This document shows, piece by piece, positions 35,136 to 35,232 of a stretch of DNA of 35,232 bases. Numbering within the stretch: position 1 is the first letter of the stretch; each line of letters starts with the position of its first letter. The notes beneath the pieces were generated by a model. That model was given only the letters and a program-made list of their open reading frames with translations, was not told where the DNA came from and made no database searches. Position numbers and translations under genes: made by a program. Origin of the DNA: Streptomyces minutiscleroticus (lineage in GTDB: Bacteria > Actinomycetota > Actinomycetes > Streptomycetales > Streptomycetaceae); contig NZ_BMVU01000058.1 in assembly GCF_014650875.1 (NCBI RefSeq), forward strand, positions 1-35,232, read 5' to 3'.

Positions 35136-35232
35136 CTACTTGCCGGTGAACTTCTCGTACTCCTTCATGACCTCTTCGGTGGGCCCGTCCATGCGCAGCT
35201 CGCCGCGTTCCAGCCACAGCACCCGGTCGCAG
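35136..35232 (-). CDS. ABC transporter ATP-binding protein, C-terminus (partial)
   Basis: Only the last 31 codons and the TAG stop are inside the window. They read CDRVLWLERGELRMDGPTEE and end VMKEYEKFTGK, typical of the extreme C-terminal part of the ATPase subunit of teichoic-acid or polysaccharide exporters (TagH/RfbB type), just after the H-loop region. With the neighbouring TagF-like and GT2 genes this suggests a wall teichoic acid synthesis and export locus extending beyond the right edge. The Walker motifs are outside the window and cannot be checked. Confidence 0.8.
   Translation of the reverse strand, partial: CDRVLWLERGELRMDGPTEEVMKEYEKFTGK

Overview
The window reads as a core chromosomal segment of a Streptomyces-type actinomycete. 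Evidence is the very high GC with strong third-position G/C bias, the partial actinobacterial 5S rRNA at the left edge, and the order mtnA-mtrA-mtrB-lpqB-comF-hpf-orphan LuxR regulator-secA, which from memory matches the S. coelicolor SCO30xx region in reverse. No insertion sequence, prophage, CRISPR array or tRNA was seen.

Layout. 1-136: 3' part of 5S rRNA and its terminator. 234-5904 (minus): a five-gene operon, several of whose genes overlap by 1-4 bases: a proline/glycine-rich multi-pass membrane protein, DUF4129, DUF4350, a MoxR AAA+ ATPase and DUF58. 6045-11834 (plus): mtnA (methionine salvage), then the MtrA/MtrB two-component system and its lipoprotein LpqB, almost without gaps. 12046-14875 (plus): a ComF-type phosphoribosyltransferase preceded by two perfect DnaA boxes, the ribosome hibernation factor, and a NarL-type response regulator without a kinase. 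14994-17043 (minus): a YcaQ/AlkX-type DNA glycosylase and a GNAT acetyltransferase, separated by a G-rich degenerate repeat array. 17279-20086: secA, ending in a 19-bp terminator stem. 20283-23473: an Rv3235-family protein (minus), a DUF6912 protein and a HAD hydrolase (plus), and a DJ-1/PfpI protein (minus). 24097-29028: the giant NAD-dependent glutamate dehydrogenase with a long leader. 29222-35232: a polytopic membrane protein (plus), then minus-strand cell-surface polymer genes: a GT2 glycosyltransferase, a TagF-like CDP-glycerol transferase and the last 31 codons of an ABC exporter ATPase, suggesting a wall teichoic acid locus continuing to the right.

How the genes fit together. Much of the window concerns the envelope and growth: MtrAB-LpqB senses envelope state, SecA exports proteins, the right end makes anionic wall polymer, and the DUF58/MoxR operon has the look of a membrane-associated AAA+ machine with unknown clients. 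Hpf and glutamate dehydrogenase link to dormancy and nitrogen/carbon balance.

No wholly new multi-gene system stands out. The best leads are small: a perfect 40-bp inverted copy of 13 PfpI codons placed beyond that gene's 3' end, the DnaA-box pair in front of comF, a degenerate glycosyltransferase domain fused to the TagF-like enzyme, an in-frame insertion in ComF, an Asn replacing an Asp in the HAD nucleophile motif, and a recurring leaderless promoter geometry. All family names are from motif recognition by eye; no database search was run.
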